Positions 38,309 to 45,821 of a stretch of 64,000 nucleotides of DNA are shown here, in pieces. The translations under genes were made by a program, and so were the position numbers. The notes beneath the pieces are model-generated. The model saw only the letters and a list, made by a program, of their open reading frames with translations, did not search any database and had not been told where the DNA came from. Location: the NCBI RefSeq assembly GCF_001571365.1, contig NZ_BCTQ01000007.1, positions 62,001 through 126,000 on the forward strand, in the 5' to 3' direction. Each line of letters begins with the position of its first letter. Positions within the stretch are counted from its first letter, which is position 1. This DNA comes from Achromobacter denitrificans NBRC 15125 (GTDB lineage Bacteria; Pseudomonadota; Gammaproteobacteria; Burkholderiales; Burkholderiaceae_B).

Positions 38309-38668
38309 TCAGGTCGTTTCTGTTTCAGTGGGCGCGGGGCTTGCCGCGGGCCGGGAGGCGACGTAGGCGCGCATGGCGGCGGCGGCTTCGTCCCGGCGCT
38401 CCAGCGCCAGCAGCGTCTGCGAGCGGATCAGGTGGAACGGCGCGTCGACGCCGCCCTGCATGGCCAGGGCCTCCAACGTGGACAGCGCGGCCTCGGCCTT
38501 GCCGGCGCGCAGCTGCGCGAGCGCGAGCGTGGCGAGCTCACGCGTGCCGGCCAGGCCCAGCGCGCGCAGGGCGTTGAGCAGCACGGCCGTCTTTTCGGGC
38601 CGGTTGTTCTCCAGGTAGACGTACGCCAGCAGGCTGAGCAGCTCGCGGGCCTCGTGTTTCAGCGGCAT
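38309..38668 (-). CDS. Type III secretion chaperone SctY (YscY-like, TPR)
   Basis: The 119-residue protein is a short TPR-like helical protein: LLSLLAYVYLENNRPEKTAVLLNALRALGLAGTRELATLALAQLRAGKAEAALSTLEALA. In Yersinia, YscY binds YscX and LcrD, helping export early substrates. Placement between the YscX-like gene and sctV (order X-Y-V) supports this identity. It starts 8 bases after the sctX gene stops. The Pro/Thr-rich C-terminus (PAASPAPTETETT) is probably disordered. Confidence 0.82.
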   Translation of the reverse strand: MPLKHEARELLSLLAYVYLENNRPEKTAVLLNALRALGLAGTRELATLALAQLRAGKAEAALSTLEALAMQGGVDAPFHLIRSQTLLALERRDEAAAAMRAYVASRPAASPAPTETETT

Positions 38669-38675
38669 CGGGCGT

Positions 38676-39077
38676 TCATCCTTGGTACAGCGCGCTGCGG
38701 TACATGGTGACCAGGTCGCGCAGGCCGGCCTCGTCCTTGAGCAGGCGCAGCGCGCGGTTCAGGACGCGGGAATCTTCCTGGTTCGAGGTTTGCTCGGCGG
38801 CGGCGCCCAGGCCGTCCAGCGCGGATTGCAGGGCCTGCTGGAACTTGGCGGGCATCAGCAGATCGCGGTTGGCCAGCGGCGGGCGCAGGCTGTCGTCCAG
38901 GTAGCGCGCCGTGGTGGGCTTGTCCAGCAGCTGGGCCAGTTGCGCGCGCACGCCGTCGGCGGGCGGCGCCAGTTCCTGGCGCTCGGGCAGGTGCTGGCTG
39001 CCGGCATCGCGGCTCGCATAGGAAATGCCGTCGATGCCCCGGTCGAAGGCCAGGCCGTTGATGCGCATGTCGGACAT
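38676..39077 (-). CDS. Type III secretion protein SctX (YscX-like)
   Basis: The 133-residue protein corresponds to YscX, an early-secreted export component that works with YscY and the export gate. It begins MSDMRINGLAFDRGIDGISYASRDAG and has the conserved middle PADGVRAQLAQLLDKPTTARYLDDSLRPPLANRDLLMPAKFQQALQ. The helical C-terminus DSRVLNRALRLLKDEAGLRDLVTMYRSALYQG matches the YscX pattern. The start at 39077 is chosen for the GGAG upstream; a longer frame (to 39119) lacks a ribosome-binding site. Its place is between a SycN-like chaperone gene and sctY. Confidence 0.82.
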   Translation of the reverse strand: MSDMRINGLAFDRGIDGISYASRDAGSQHLPERQELAPPADGVRAQLAQLLDKPTTARYLDDSLRPPLANRDLLMPAKFQQALQSALDGLGAAAEQTSNQEDSRVLNRALRLLKDEAGLRDLVTMYRSALYQG

Positions 39078-39099
39078 AAGGGTTCTCCGGATCCGGGGT

Positions 39100-39480
39100 T
39101 CAATCGTCGCGCGCGGCATCGAGCCAGCGCGACAGGTAGTCGACGGCCTGCTTCAGCCGAAGCGCGCTGGCGTCGGCCGCGGCCAGCCGGGTGGCCGCCA
39201 GCAGCCGCGGCAGGCCGTCCTGTTCGCGCAGCGCCGCCTGCACCGGCCAGCCGTCCTGCCGGGAATGATGGGCGCGGCGCCAGGCTTGCATCAGGCGCTG
39301 GGGGGCGTCGTAGGGAACGGGGTCCGAGACGTACACCAGCACCTCGTCTTCCGAGGGCTCGATCGCCACGCGGCGGCCAGATTCCAGTTGCAGCGCCACG
39401 TTGCCGCGGGCGCCCAGCGCCAGTCCGGGCATGCCGATGTCTTCGCCGAAGGCGTGCAGGGCCTGGTCCAGGCTGTTCAT
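39100..39480 (-). CDS. SycN-like type III secretion chaperone
   Basis: The 126-residue protein has a class I chaperone layout: an N-terminal helix MNSLDQALHAFGEDIGMPGL, beta strands NVALQLESGRRVAIEPSEDEVLVYVSD, then helices with LLAATRLAAADASALRLKQAVDYLSRWLDAA. Its position directly after the gatekeeper gene is that of Yersinia sycN, whose product with YscB binds YopN. Its ATG overlaps the bopN stop (ATGA), which indicates coupled production with BopN. A longer upstream frame was rejected because it runs back into bopN. Confidence 0.8.
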   Translation of the reverse strand: MNSLDQALHAFGEDIGMPGLALGARGNVALQLESGRRVAIEPSEDEVLVYVSDPVPYDAPQRLMQAWRRAHHSRQDGWPVQAALREQDGLPRLLAATRLAAADASALRLKQAVDYLSRWLDAARDD

Positions 39481-40580
39481 TCGTATTCCTCGTCGATGGC
39501 GGCGTCCAGCGCCAGTTGGGCGGCGTTCAGGACGGACTGGCGGATGTCGGTGTCGGCGTAGACGGTGACGGGCAGGTCCTTGAGGACGGCGCGCACCCCG
39601 CCCAGGAAGGCGATGCGGCCCTCCACGGCGGAGACGCCATGCGAGCCGGCCAGGCCGGAGAATCGCGACTCGGACACCCACTTTTCATTGCTGACGTTCA
39701 CCAGGTCCTGCATGAGCCGTTCCGACGCGACCGCGACGCCGTGCTCGCGGCCCATCTTTTCCGCCAGCTCCGCGCAGCCCTCCAGCACGGTGACGGCGGT
39801 GCCCAGTTGGTACAGGTCCTGCATCAGGGCCTGGAGGCGGTCGGGGCTGGTGGAGGGGCGCGCGGCGGCGAGGTCCAGCCCCAGCGCCTGGATCAGCTGC
39901 CGCAACCCGCGGCCCACTTCCTGGCCGCCGAAGCGTTCCAGGGCCAGGGCGAGGGTCTTGGCCAGGCTGGACTCGCCCAGCACCACGTCCCGGTAGGTGC
40001 GCTGGAAGTCCGCGACGCCGCGGGCGTCGCCGGCATAGGCGGATGCCGCGCCGATGGTGTTCATGCCGGCGCGGATCTGCGGGCCGCTCTCCAGCTCCAG
40101 GTCGGCCCGGGCCTCGCGCAATGCGTCCAGCACTTCTTCGGAGGCGCCTTCGCTTTCGCCCTGGCGCAGCGCGTACTGCAAGGCCAGGTATTGCTGCGAT
40201 ACGTCGCCGAAGGCCTGGCCCGCGGCCTGGCGCGGGTCGGCCTTGCCGCTGAGCAGATGGCGCGCCAGCTCGATCAGCTTTTCCTGCGCGTCGGCATCGT
40301 GGGTCTCGGCCAGGTAGGCGAGGATGGCTTCGGTGCTGATCGTCTGCATGGGCGCGTCGCCGCGCATCTTGCGTTCCGCGTGGTGCTTGTCTTCCGTTTT
40401 CTCGGCCATGTGCAGACTGAGTTCCTCGGCCGAGTCGGCCAGCGAGAACTCTCCTTCGACCGCGACGGCGGCCTGGCCCAGCATCGTGCCGACCTGCGGC
40501 TGCCCATGCTGGACGTCGGCCTGCGAGGTCATCGAAGAGAAAGCGGAAGAAGAGGGAAGGCCAGCTTCGATACGGTTCAT
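39477..40580 (-). CDS. bopN: Type III secretion gatekeeper BopN (SctW)
   Basis: This is the gatekeeper that delays effector release until translocators are exported. The 367-residue protein has a disordered N-terminal secretion region (about 1-60, Ser/Gln-rich) and a YopN-like helical body (TISTEAILAYLAETHDADAQEKLIELARHLL...). A TyeA-like C-terminus is part of the same chain, so the two Yersinia proteins YopN and TyeA are fused here as in other SctW proteins. It is the first gene of the leftward operon, with an ECF-type promoter at 40626-40650. In Bordetella, BopN also acts as an effector; that cannot be judged here. Confidence 0.9.
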   Translation of the reverse strand: MNRIEAGLPSSSAFSSMTSQADVQHGQPQVGTMLGQAAVAVEGEFSLADSAEELSLHMAEKTEDKHHAERKMRGDAPMQTISTEAILAYLAETHDADAQEKLIELARHLLSGKADPRQAAGQAFGDVSQQYLALQYALRQGESEGASEEVLDALREARADLELESGPQIRAGMNTIGAASAYAGDARGVADFQRTYRDVVLGESSLAKTLALALERFGGQEVGRGLRQLIQALGLDLAAARPSTSPDRLQALMQDLYQLGTAVTVLEGCAELAEKMGREHGVAVASERLMQDLVNVSNEKWVSESRFSGLAGSHGVSAVEGRIAFLGGVRAVLKDLPVTVYADTDIRQSVLNAAQLALDAAIDEEYE

Positions 40581-40625
40581 AGGACGTGTCAGGCGGCCGG
40601 TACGGGCCGCGCGTAGTCAGTGGTA

Positions 40626-40650
40626 GTAACGGCGGGGCCGGGAAAGTTCC
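40626..40650 (-). promoter_or_regulatory. Probable BtrS-dependent promoter of the bopN operon
   Basis: Read on the minus strand: GGAAC (40650-40646), 14 bases, CGTTAC (40631-40626) followed by T. The bopN start lies about 46 bases downstream. It has the same design as the divergent element 14 bases away on the plus strand. Confidence 0.75.
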
Positions 40651-40663
40651 ATGGCAAATCGAT

Positions 40664-40688
40664 GGAACCAAGGCGGGGCGGACGTTAC
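40664..40688 (+). promoter_or_regulatory. Probable BtrS-dependent promoter of the bsp22/bcrH/bop/bsc operon
   Basis: GGAAC (40664-40668), 14 bases, CGTTAC (40683-40688). It is back-to-back with the bopN promoter, only 14 bases from it. A leader of roughly 110 bases containing a 12-bp palindrome precedes the first gene. Confidence 0.75.
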
Positions 40689-40744
40689 GAACACGGCATG
40701 GCGGCGGACTCGGGGCGGATGACCCGGAGATCCGCGAAATCTTG

Positions 40745-40756
40745 AGGGTTAACCCT
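40745..40756. promoter_or_regulatory. 12-bp perfect palindrome in the leader of the rightward T3S operon
   Basis: AGGGTTAACCCT lies between the ECF-type promoter and the first tip-protein gene. It could be a regulator binding site; as RNA the arms are too short for a stable hairpin. Confidence 0.4.
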
Positions 40757-40806
40757 TAATCAGCGAGGCGCGCACCGAAGCGGACGCGCCGCAGGAGGAG
40801 TACGGA

Positions 40807-41532
40807 ATGTCCACAGTTTCCGGAGCGGGAGTCAGCGGCATATCGGGCATGGACCTGAGTTCGATGGACCTCGAAACCGCGCTGCTGGCGGTGCAGAACC
40901 AGCGTGCCCAGCTGCTGGAGGATGCGCTGCGCCAGCAGCTCGATTCGGTCAATGCCCGCAATGCGGAGATGGCCGGCCTGAACGACTCGATCACCGCCAA
41001 AACGTCCGAGAACAGCAAGCTGGGAGAGGCCAACCTCACCATGCAGCAGCAGATCGCCGACCTGAAGGACCTGCAGTCCCGGCTGAAGGCCAGCGAGTGC
41101 CCGAATCCGGAGGGCTGGTACGGGCTGTCCTGGGGGCAGGGCGACGACAAGGCGCTGTCCCACGCCACGCTGGACCAGATCAAGGCCTCCGGCCTGACGA
41201 TTCCCGGCGGCGCGGACGCGCCGCGCGACGTGGACGGCAACGGCACCATGGACGCCAAGGGGAGGGTGGTGGCCGGCTGGCAGAAGGAGATCGACACCAA
41301 GGTCGCGGCGCTGGAAGAGAGCATCAAGAAGAACTCCTCCACGATAGAAACCAACAAGAACGACATGTCCTCGCTGAAGAACCAGGTCGACGCGCTGGGC
41401 AATACCCAGCAAATGGAGATGCTGCGGTTGCAGGGCATGACCGGCAAGCGCAACGAAGCCTTCGACGTGATGACGAATTTCATCAAGAAGATGCAGGACA
41501 ACCGTTCCAGCATCATCGGCAACATGCGTTGA
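40807..41532 (+). CDS. Bsp22-like type III secretion tip/filament protein, paralogue 1
   Basis: The 241-residue protein resembles Bordetella Bsp22, which caps the needle with a flexible filament. It has an N-terminal MDLSSMDLETALLAVQNQRAQLL segment, long coiled-coil helices (about 35-95) and a middle insertion absent from paralogue 2 (about 97-150). The insertion includes two of the family's rare features: a Cys (ASECPNPEGWYGLSWGQG) and a DVDGNGTMDAKGR stretch that resembles a calcium-binding loop. The C-terminal helix, with NEAFDVMTNFIKKMQDNRSS, is shared almost exactly with paralogue 2. It is the first gene of the rightward operon, with a GGAGG ribosome-binding site. Confidence 0.82.
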   Translation: MSTVSGAGVSGISGMDLSSMDLETALLAVQNQRAQLLEDALRQQLDSVNARNAEMAGLNDSITAKTSENSKLGEANLTMQQQIADLKDLQSRLKASECPNPEGWYGLSWGQGDDKALSHATLDQIKASGLTIPGGADAPRDVDGNGTMDAKGRVVAGWQKEIDTKVAALEESIKKNSSTIETNKNDMSSLKNQVDALGNTQQMEMLRLQGMTGKRNEAFDVMTNFIKKMQDNRSSIIGNMR

Positions 41533-41560
41533 CCCGGCGATCCGCGCCCGCAGGCGGCGT

Positions 41561-41585
41561 GGAACTTCCGGCCCGCCGCCGTTAC
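41561..41585 (+). promoter_or_regulatory. Probable BtrS-dependent promoter of the second tip-protein gene
   Basis: GGAAC (41561-41565), 14 bases, CGTTAC (41580-41585) followed by T. It lies in the 134-base gap between the two tip genes, so paralogue 2 and the genes after it can be transcribed separately. Confidence 0.75.
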
Positions 41586-41666
41586 TCATGCGGCATGCGG
41601 GGCCGGTGCAGCCGGGACCCGGGCGCGATGTCCCGATAACACGGCGCCATCCTTGGAGAGAGAACA

Positions 41667-42269
41667 ATGAGCATCACTGCCACCGGCGCCAACGGCGCTT
41701 CCAGCATCGGCCAGATCGACCTGTCCAGCATGGACCTGGAAACGGCCCTGATGATGGTGCAGGGCGAACGCGTCAAGCTGCTGGACGCCCAGCTGCAGAC
41801 CCAGATCAACGAAGTGCAGCAGCGCAACAACGATATCGCCAAGCTGAACGAGGCCATGAACAGCCTGAACGCCCTGGCGGGCCTGTTCAAGTCCGGCAAG
41901 GACGGCGGCACCAAGATGAAGGACGGCGACATCCCCGACTGGAACAAGGCCGGCACGGAAAACGACGACCGCTACAACCAGATGCGCGACGCCATGTGGA
42001 AGGCGATGGGCGAAGCTGGCATGGACCTGAACACCGACAAGTACAAGCTCAAGGTCGACGACGGCATCAGCAATGTCACCAAGGGCAGCCTCGAAACCGC
42101 CATCCAGGCCATCAAGAACAAGGTGGACGCGCTGTCGAATACCCAGCAGATGGATATGACGCGCCTGCAGGGGATGACCAACAAGCGCAACGAAGCCTTC
42201 GACGTGATGACGAACTTCATCAAGAAGATGCAGGACAGCCGCTCCAGCATCATCGGCAACATGCGTTGA
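41667..42269 (+). CDS. Bsp22-like type III secretion tip/filament protein, paralogue 2
   Basis: The 200-residue protein is close in size to Bordetella Bsp22 (about 205 residues), so it is the better candidate for the true orthologue. It opens with MSITATGANGASSIGQIDLSS and MDLETALMMVQGERVKLL, carries coiled-coil helices and ends with NEAFDVMTNFIKKMQDSRSS. In the last 51 residues only 6 differ from paralogue 1; the middle is quite different and lacks the Cys and the Asp/Gly loop. Tip proteins of this family are secreted early and form the sheath between needle and translocon. It has its own promoter and an AGGAG-type ribosome-binding site. Confidence 0.88.
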   Translation: MSITATGANGASSIGQIDLSSMDLETALMMVQGERVKLLDAQLQTQINEVQQRNNDIAKLNEAMNSLNALAGLFKSGKDGGTKMKDGDIPDWNKAGTENDDRYNQMRDAMWKAMGEAGMDLNTDKYKLKVDDGISNVTKGSLETAIQAIKNKVDALSNTQQMDMTRLQGMTNKRNEAFDVMTNFIKKMQDSRSSIIGNMR

Positions 42270-42307
42270 CCGAATCACCCGATCCAACCCGAATCCGGAA
42301 GACCGAC

Positions 42308-42604
42308 ATGAGCCAGCACAAGACCTCCGAACAGATCCATGCCGACGCCGAGCGCGCGCTGGACGATGCGCGCCGCGCCCTCGAACGCAGCGACGAGTTC
42401 TACCGCGACCAGGGCCTGGACCCGGAGAAGGTGCGCGCCGTCAGCGCCGACAGGCTGGGTCCCAAGGAGCGGGAGGAGGCCGAGGCGCTGTTCCGCCAGG
42501 ATCTGGAAGCGGTGGAGAACGAGGTGGCCCAGGAACTGGCGCGCCAGAGTTTCGCCGCGCCGGCGCCGTCGGGCGGCATGAAGAAAATGCGTCCCATGGT
42601 GTGA
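42308..42604 (+). CDS. Small helical T3S-locus protein, unknown function
   Basis: The 98-residue, highly charged protein (MSQHKTSEQIHADAERALDDARRALERSDEFYRDQG...) is almost entirely helical and ends in MKKMRPMV. It contains no Cys and no hydrophobic segment. It lies between the tip gene (38-base gap) and the bcrH1 chaperone gene (32-base gap) on the same strand, so it is part of the operon. Size and composition would fit a chaperone or an export-assembly factor, but no family is recognised. Confidence 0.7.
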   Translation: MSQHKTSEQIHADAERALDDARRALERSDEFYRDQGLDPEKVRAVSADRLGPKEREEAEALFRQDLEAVENEVAQELARQSFAAPAPSGGMKKMRPMV

Positions 42605-42636
42605 AGCGGGCAACGCCCCGGAACGAGGAGAACCAC

Positions 42637-43149
42637 ATGAGTCTGAGCCCGGAAGAAAGCGCCGTCCTCGCGCGCAACCTTGAGGCCGCCATGGAAGAGG
42701 CCACCGGCGGGTTGGCCAGCTACATCCGCGCGGGCGGCAAGCTCGGCGACGTGCTGGGCCTGACGCCGGAGGAGCTGGAGGCGATGTACTCGCTGGGCCA
42801 TGCCATGTACGAGCAGCAGCGCTACAGCGAAGCGTTCAAGGTGTTTTCCGCGCTGGTCACCTACGACCACACGCAGCCCCGCTACGGGCTGGCGCTGGCG
42901 GCGGCCGGCCGCATGCTGGGCCGGCACGAGGACGCCCTGCGCCAATACCTGCCGGCCATCGCGGCCGATCCGCTCGATCCGGCGCCGCTCTACTACAGCG
43001 CGGAGTCCCTGGTCGAGATCGGACGCCGCGACGAAGCCATCGAGGCGCTGGACGCAGTGGCCGCGATGTGCGAAGGCGAGGAAAAACACGCCACCCTGGC
43101 GGCGCGCGCGCGGGTGCTGCGCGACGCCCTGGCGGGACCGCGGGCCTGA
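42637..43149 (+). CDS. bcrH1: Class II translocator chaperone BcrH1 (SycD/LcrH family)
   Basis: The 170-residue TPR chaperone keeps the hydrophobic translocators BopB and/or BopD unfolded before export. The TPR part starts at about residue 48: GLTPEELEAMYSLGHAMYEQQRYSEAFKVFSALVTYDHTQPRYGLALAAAGRMLGRHEDALRQYLPAIAADPLDPAPLYYSAESLVEIGRRDEAIEALD (three TPR units). The position before bopD and bopB, and a second copy (bcrH2) after them, is the Bordetella order. It follows an AGGAG ribosome-binding site. Confidence 0.9.
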   Translation: MSLSPEESAVLARNLEAAMEEATGGLASYIRAGGKLGDVLGLTPEELEAMYSLGHAMYEQQRYSEAFKVFSALVTYDHTQPRYGLALAAAGRMLGRHEDALRQYLPAIAADPLDPAPLYYSAESLVEIGRRDEAIEALDAVAAMCEGEEKHATLAARARVLRDALAGPRA

Positions 43150-43198
43150 ACCCTGCCGGGCGCCTCGCGGCGCGCGGCCAAGATACCGGAGCCAATCC

Positions 43199-44071
43199 AT
43201 GAGCATCAATTCCGTAGGCGCAGGCGGCGCGAACCTGCCCGCCAACTTCGACGACCTGATCAAGAACGCGTCTCCCGACGTGCTCAAGGGCATACGCGAC
43301 ACCCTCCAGTCCGCCGGCAAGGAAAGCGAGGCGATCCGGCAGAACCTGCTGGACGCGATGGGGTCGATCGGCTCGCTGGACGCCGACGCGCTGGGGCAGA
43401 TCCAGGCGGCCATGAGCCGCAAGCTGCAGGAGGCCGCCGGCGGAGCCAGCCCGCTGCAAGCGCCCGAGGGGCAGGTGGGCGCCGGCGCGGGTTCCGCGCT
43501 GGATGCGCTCTCGCGCCTGAGCGAGCAGGAAGTCCAGACCGACATCTACGCTTTCATGATGCTGTTCCAGCAGTTGGCGCAGACGATGCGCTCGTCGGCG
43601 CGGGAAGTGCGCGCCACTGAACTGCAGGCGCAGGTCGACACGCTCAAGGGCGCCGCCGACGAGATGCGCAAGGCCGCTCAGGACCGCATGGTCGGCGCGA
43701 TGACGCAGGGCGCCTTCCAGATCGCGGGCGGTCTGGCCCAGGTGCGGGCGGGCTTCCAGCAGGCCGGCGTGGTCGCTTCCGGCGGCTCGGAAAGCCTGGC
43801 CAAGAGCTATTCCGACAAGGGCGCGGGCTACTCCGGAGTGGCTAGCGGGATCGGCACCATGGTGAACGCCGCGCAGGAGCGCAAGGCCGCCGAGCACGAC
43901 GCCAAGCGTTCCGAGCTGGAGGCGCAGTCCAAGGTGCACGAATCCGGCATGCAGCAGGCCAACGAACTGGCGCAGCAAATGATGGATGTGATCCGCGACG
44001 TGCGCGACAAGCTGTCGGCCATCGAGCAATCGCGCGTGGAAACGAACCGCGGCATCGCCCGCAATATCTGA
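43199..44071 (+). CDS. bopD: Minor translocator BopD (SctB, YopD-like)
   Basis: The 290-residue secreted protein would form the translocation pore in the host membrane with BopB. It has one weakly hydrophobic segment (about 158-190, MTQGAFQIAGGLAQVRAGFQQAGVVASG) and a predicted amphipathic coiled-coil C-terminus (HDAKRSELEAQSKVHESGMQQANELAQQMMDVIRDVRDKLSAIEQSR). No signal peptide is present, as expected of a T3S substrate. It is slightly shorter than the BopD of Bordetella bronchiseptica as I recall it (about 313 residues). It lies between bcrH1 and bopB. Confidence 0.88.
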   Translation: MSINSVGAGGANLPANFDDLIKNASPDVLKGIRDTLQSAGKESEAIRQNLLDAMGSIGSLDADALGQIQAAMSRKLQEAAGGASPLQAPEGQVGAGAGSALDALSRLSEQEVQTDIYAFMMLFQQLAQTMRSSAREVRATELQAQVDTLKGAADEMRKAAQDRMVGAMTQGAFQIAGGLAQVRAGFQQAGVVASGGSESLAKSYSDKGAGYSGVASGIGTMVNAAQERKAAEHDAKRSELEAQSKVHESGMQQANELAQQMMDVIRDVRDKLSAIEQSRVETNRGIARNI

Positions 44072-44093
44072 GTCCAGGCCAGGGGATCCCGAC

Positions 44094-45317
44094 ATGAATT
44101 CCATTTCCTCCAATATCGGCAGCCCCGCGCTGCCGGCGGGCGCCGCCCTGCCGGGCGATACCGGCGCGTCGGCGGCCCAGGCCGCGCAGGCCACCGCCAA
44201 GGTCCGCGAACTGCTCGACGCCTTCGTGGGCATGGCGGGCTCGCTGCCGGACGCCAAGGGCGCGGCGGGCGGACGCTCCGATGGCATCTTCAACGGCAAC
44301 GGCGCGCCCGTTCTGGAACCGCCGGCGCAATCGTTTTCCGCCAACGACATGATCGACCTGCTGCGCAGCATCCGGTCCAAGTCGGATGCCGTGCAGATCG
44401 CCAGCGCCAAGGAGAACCTGGCCTCCGCGCGCACCAAGATGGAAAAGAACAACGAGGCGCAGCTGCAGAAGATCCAGGACTACGTCAAGAAATGCGAGGA
44501 GGCCGCGAGCAAGGGCATCCTGGGCAAGATCTTCGGCTGGATTGGCAAGATCGCCGCGGTGGTGTTCTCGGCCATCGCCGTGGTCGCGCTCTCGGCGGGA
44601 TCGGTGGTTTCCGGCGGCGCGGCGGCGCCGTTGCTGGCGCTGGCGGTGATGGGCCTGATCGGCTCCACGATCGCCCTGGCGGACCAGATCTCCAAGGAAT
44701 GCGGCGGGCCCGAGATCAGCCTGAGCAACCTCATGACCACCGTGGCCAGCAAGTTCCTGCAGGCCTGCGGCGTCGACGAGGAAACCGCGCAGCGCATCGG
44801 CAAGGTGGTCGCCGGGCTCGTGGGCCTGGCGTCCCCGGCCATGCTGATGATCGAACCGGGCCTGCTGGGCGGCCTGGCGGGCGGCATCGCCGAACTGGCG
44901 GGCGCCGACCCCAAGACCACCATGGCCCTGACCATGGCCTTCGCCCTGGCGGCGACCATCGCCGTGGGCGCGGTGACCATCGCGCTCTCCGGGGGCACCA
45001 GCGCGGTCAGCACCACGGCCCGCGTTCTGGGCGCCGTCGGCCAGATCACGCAAGGCGCGACGCAGATCGCCCAGGGCGCGGTCAAGATCTCGGTGGCCAA
45101 GACCAAGAACGAAGCCGACAACATCCAGGCGGACAAGAAGGAAATGGACGCCATCACGCGCAAGCTCCAGGCCAAGATGGAAGAGGCCCAGGAAGAGATC
45201 ACCAAGGTGATCAAGCAGATGGAGGAAGGCCTGCGCATGGTGTCGCAGATGATCAACGGCGCGGCCGACAGCATGTCGCAGATCACTGCGAACATCGGCA
45301 AGCGGATGGCGGTCTGA
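44094..45317 (+). CDS. bopB: Major translocator BopB (YopB-like)
   Basis: The 407-residue pore-forming translocator is the larger partner of BopD. It has a disordered N-terminus (1-85), a helical zone (about 85-140), two hydrophobic stretches (about 150-198 and 277-300: KIAAVVFSAIAVVALSAGSVV and MALTMAFALAATIAVGAVTIAL) and an amphipathic C-terminal coiled coil (EMDAITRKLQAKMEEAQEEITKVIKQMEEGLRM). The two-hairpin hydrophobic layout is the mark of the YopB/IpaB class. It is flanked by bopD and the second chaperone gene bcrH2. Confidence 0.92.
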   Translation: MNSISSNIGSPALPAGAALPGDTGASAAQAAQATAKVRELLDAFVGMAGSLPDAKGAAGGRSDGIFNGNGAPVLEPPAQSFSANDMIDLLRSIRSKSDAVQIASAKENLASARTKMEKNNEAQLQKIQDYVKKCEEAASKGILGKIFGWIGKIAAVVFSAIAVVALSAGSVVSGGAAAPLLALAVMGLIGSTIALADQISKECGGPEISLSNLMTTVASKFLQACGVDEETAQRIGKVVAGLVGLASPAMLMIEPGLLGGLAGGIAELAGADPKTTMALTMAFALAATIAVGAVTIALSGGTSAVSTTARVLGAVGQITQGATQIAQGAVKISVAKTKNEADNIQADKKEMDAITRKLQAKMEEAQEEITKVIKQMEEGLRMVSQMINGAADSMSQITANIGKRMAV

Positions 45318-45356
45318 CGGCCCGCCCGGCGCATGACTATGCAACAAGGAAAGCAG

Positions 45357-45818
45357 ATGGCAGATAGCGCGATCGAACCCGACGAATTCAGCGTGGCGCT
45401 GCGCCGCGGGCTGGAAGGCCTGCCGTCCTCCGGGCGCCTGACGCCCGAGCAGCTGGAAGTGGTGTACGCCCTGGCGTATGCGCATGCCGCGCAGGAGCAA
45501 TACGCGCAGGCGCTGCCGATGTTCGCCTTCCTGGCGCAATACGGCCCCACCCGCAAGCATTATCTGGTTGGGCTGGGCGTATGCCTGCAGATGCTGGGCC
45601 GGCCCGACGAGGCCATCACGATCTATTCGCTGGTGCTCACACTGTATCCGGATTCATGGCACACGGCGCTTCGAATCGCCGAATGCCAGCTGGCCGCCCA
45701 GCAGCTGGACCAGGCGCGCCGCACGCTGGAACTGCTGCGCACGCCGGGCACGCCCGACGACGTGCGCGCGCGGGCCGAGGCGCTGTTGCAACTCTCCCTG
45801 CGGGAGGCCGAGACGTGA
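45357..45818 (+). CDS. bcrH2: Class II translocator chaperone BcrH2 (SycD-like)
   Basis: This is a second SycD-type TPR chaperone. The 153-residue product has three TPR-like units: LTPEQLEVVYALAYAHAAQEQYAQALPMFAFLAQYGPTRKHYLVGLGVCLQMLGRPDEAITIYSLVLTLYPDSWHTALRIAECQL... The ATG at 45357 is preferred because AAGGA lies 7 bases ahead; ATG codons at 45333 and 45339 are in frame but lack such a site. A second chaperone beside translocator genes is a Bordetella feature. Which translocator each chaperone serves cannot be told from sequence. Confidence 0.85.
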   Translation: MADSAIEPDEFSVALRRGLEGLPSSGRLTPEQLEVVYALAYAHAAQEQYAQALPMFAFLAQYGPTRKHYLVGLGVCLQMLGRPDEAITIYSLVLTLYPDSWHTALRIAECQLAAQQLDQARRTLELLRTPGTPDDVRARAEALLQLSLREAET

Positions 45819-45821
45819 AAC

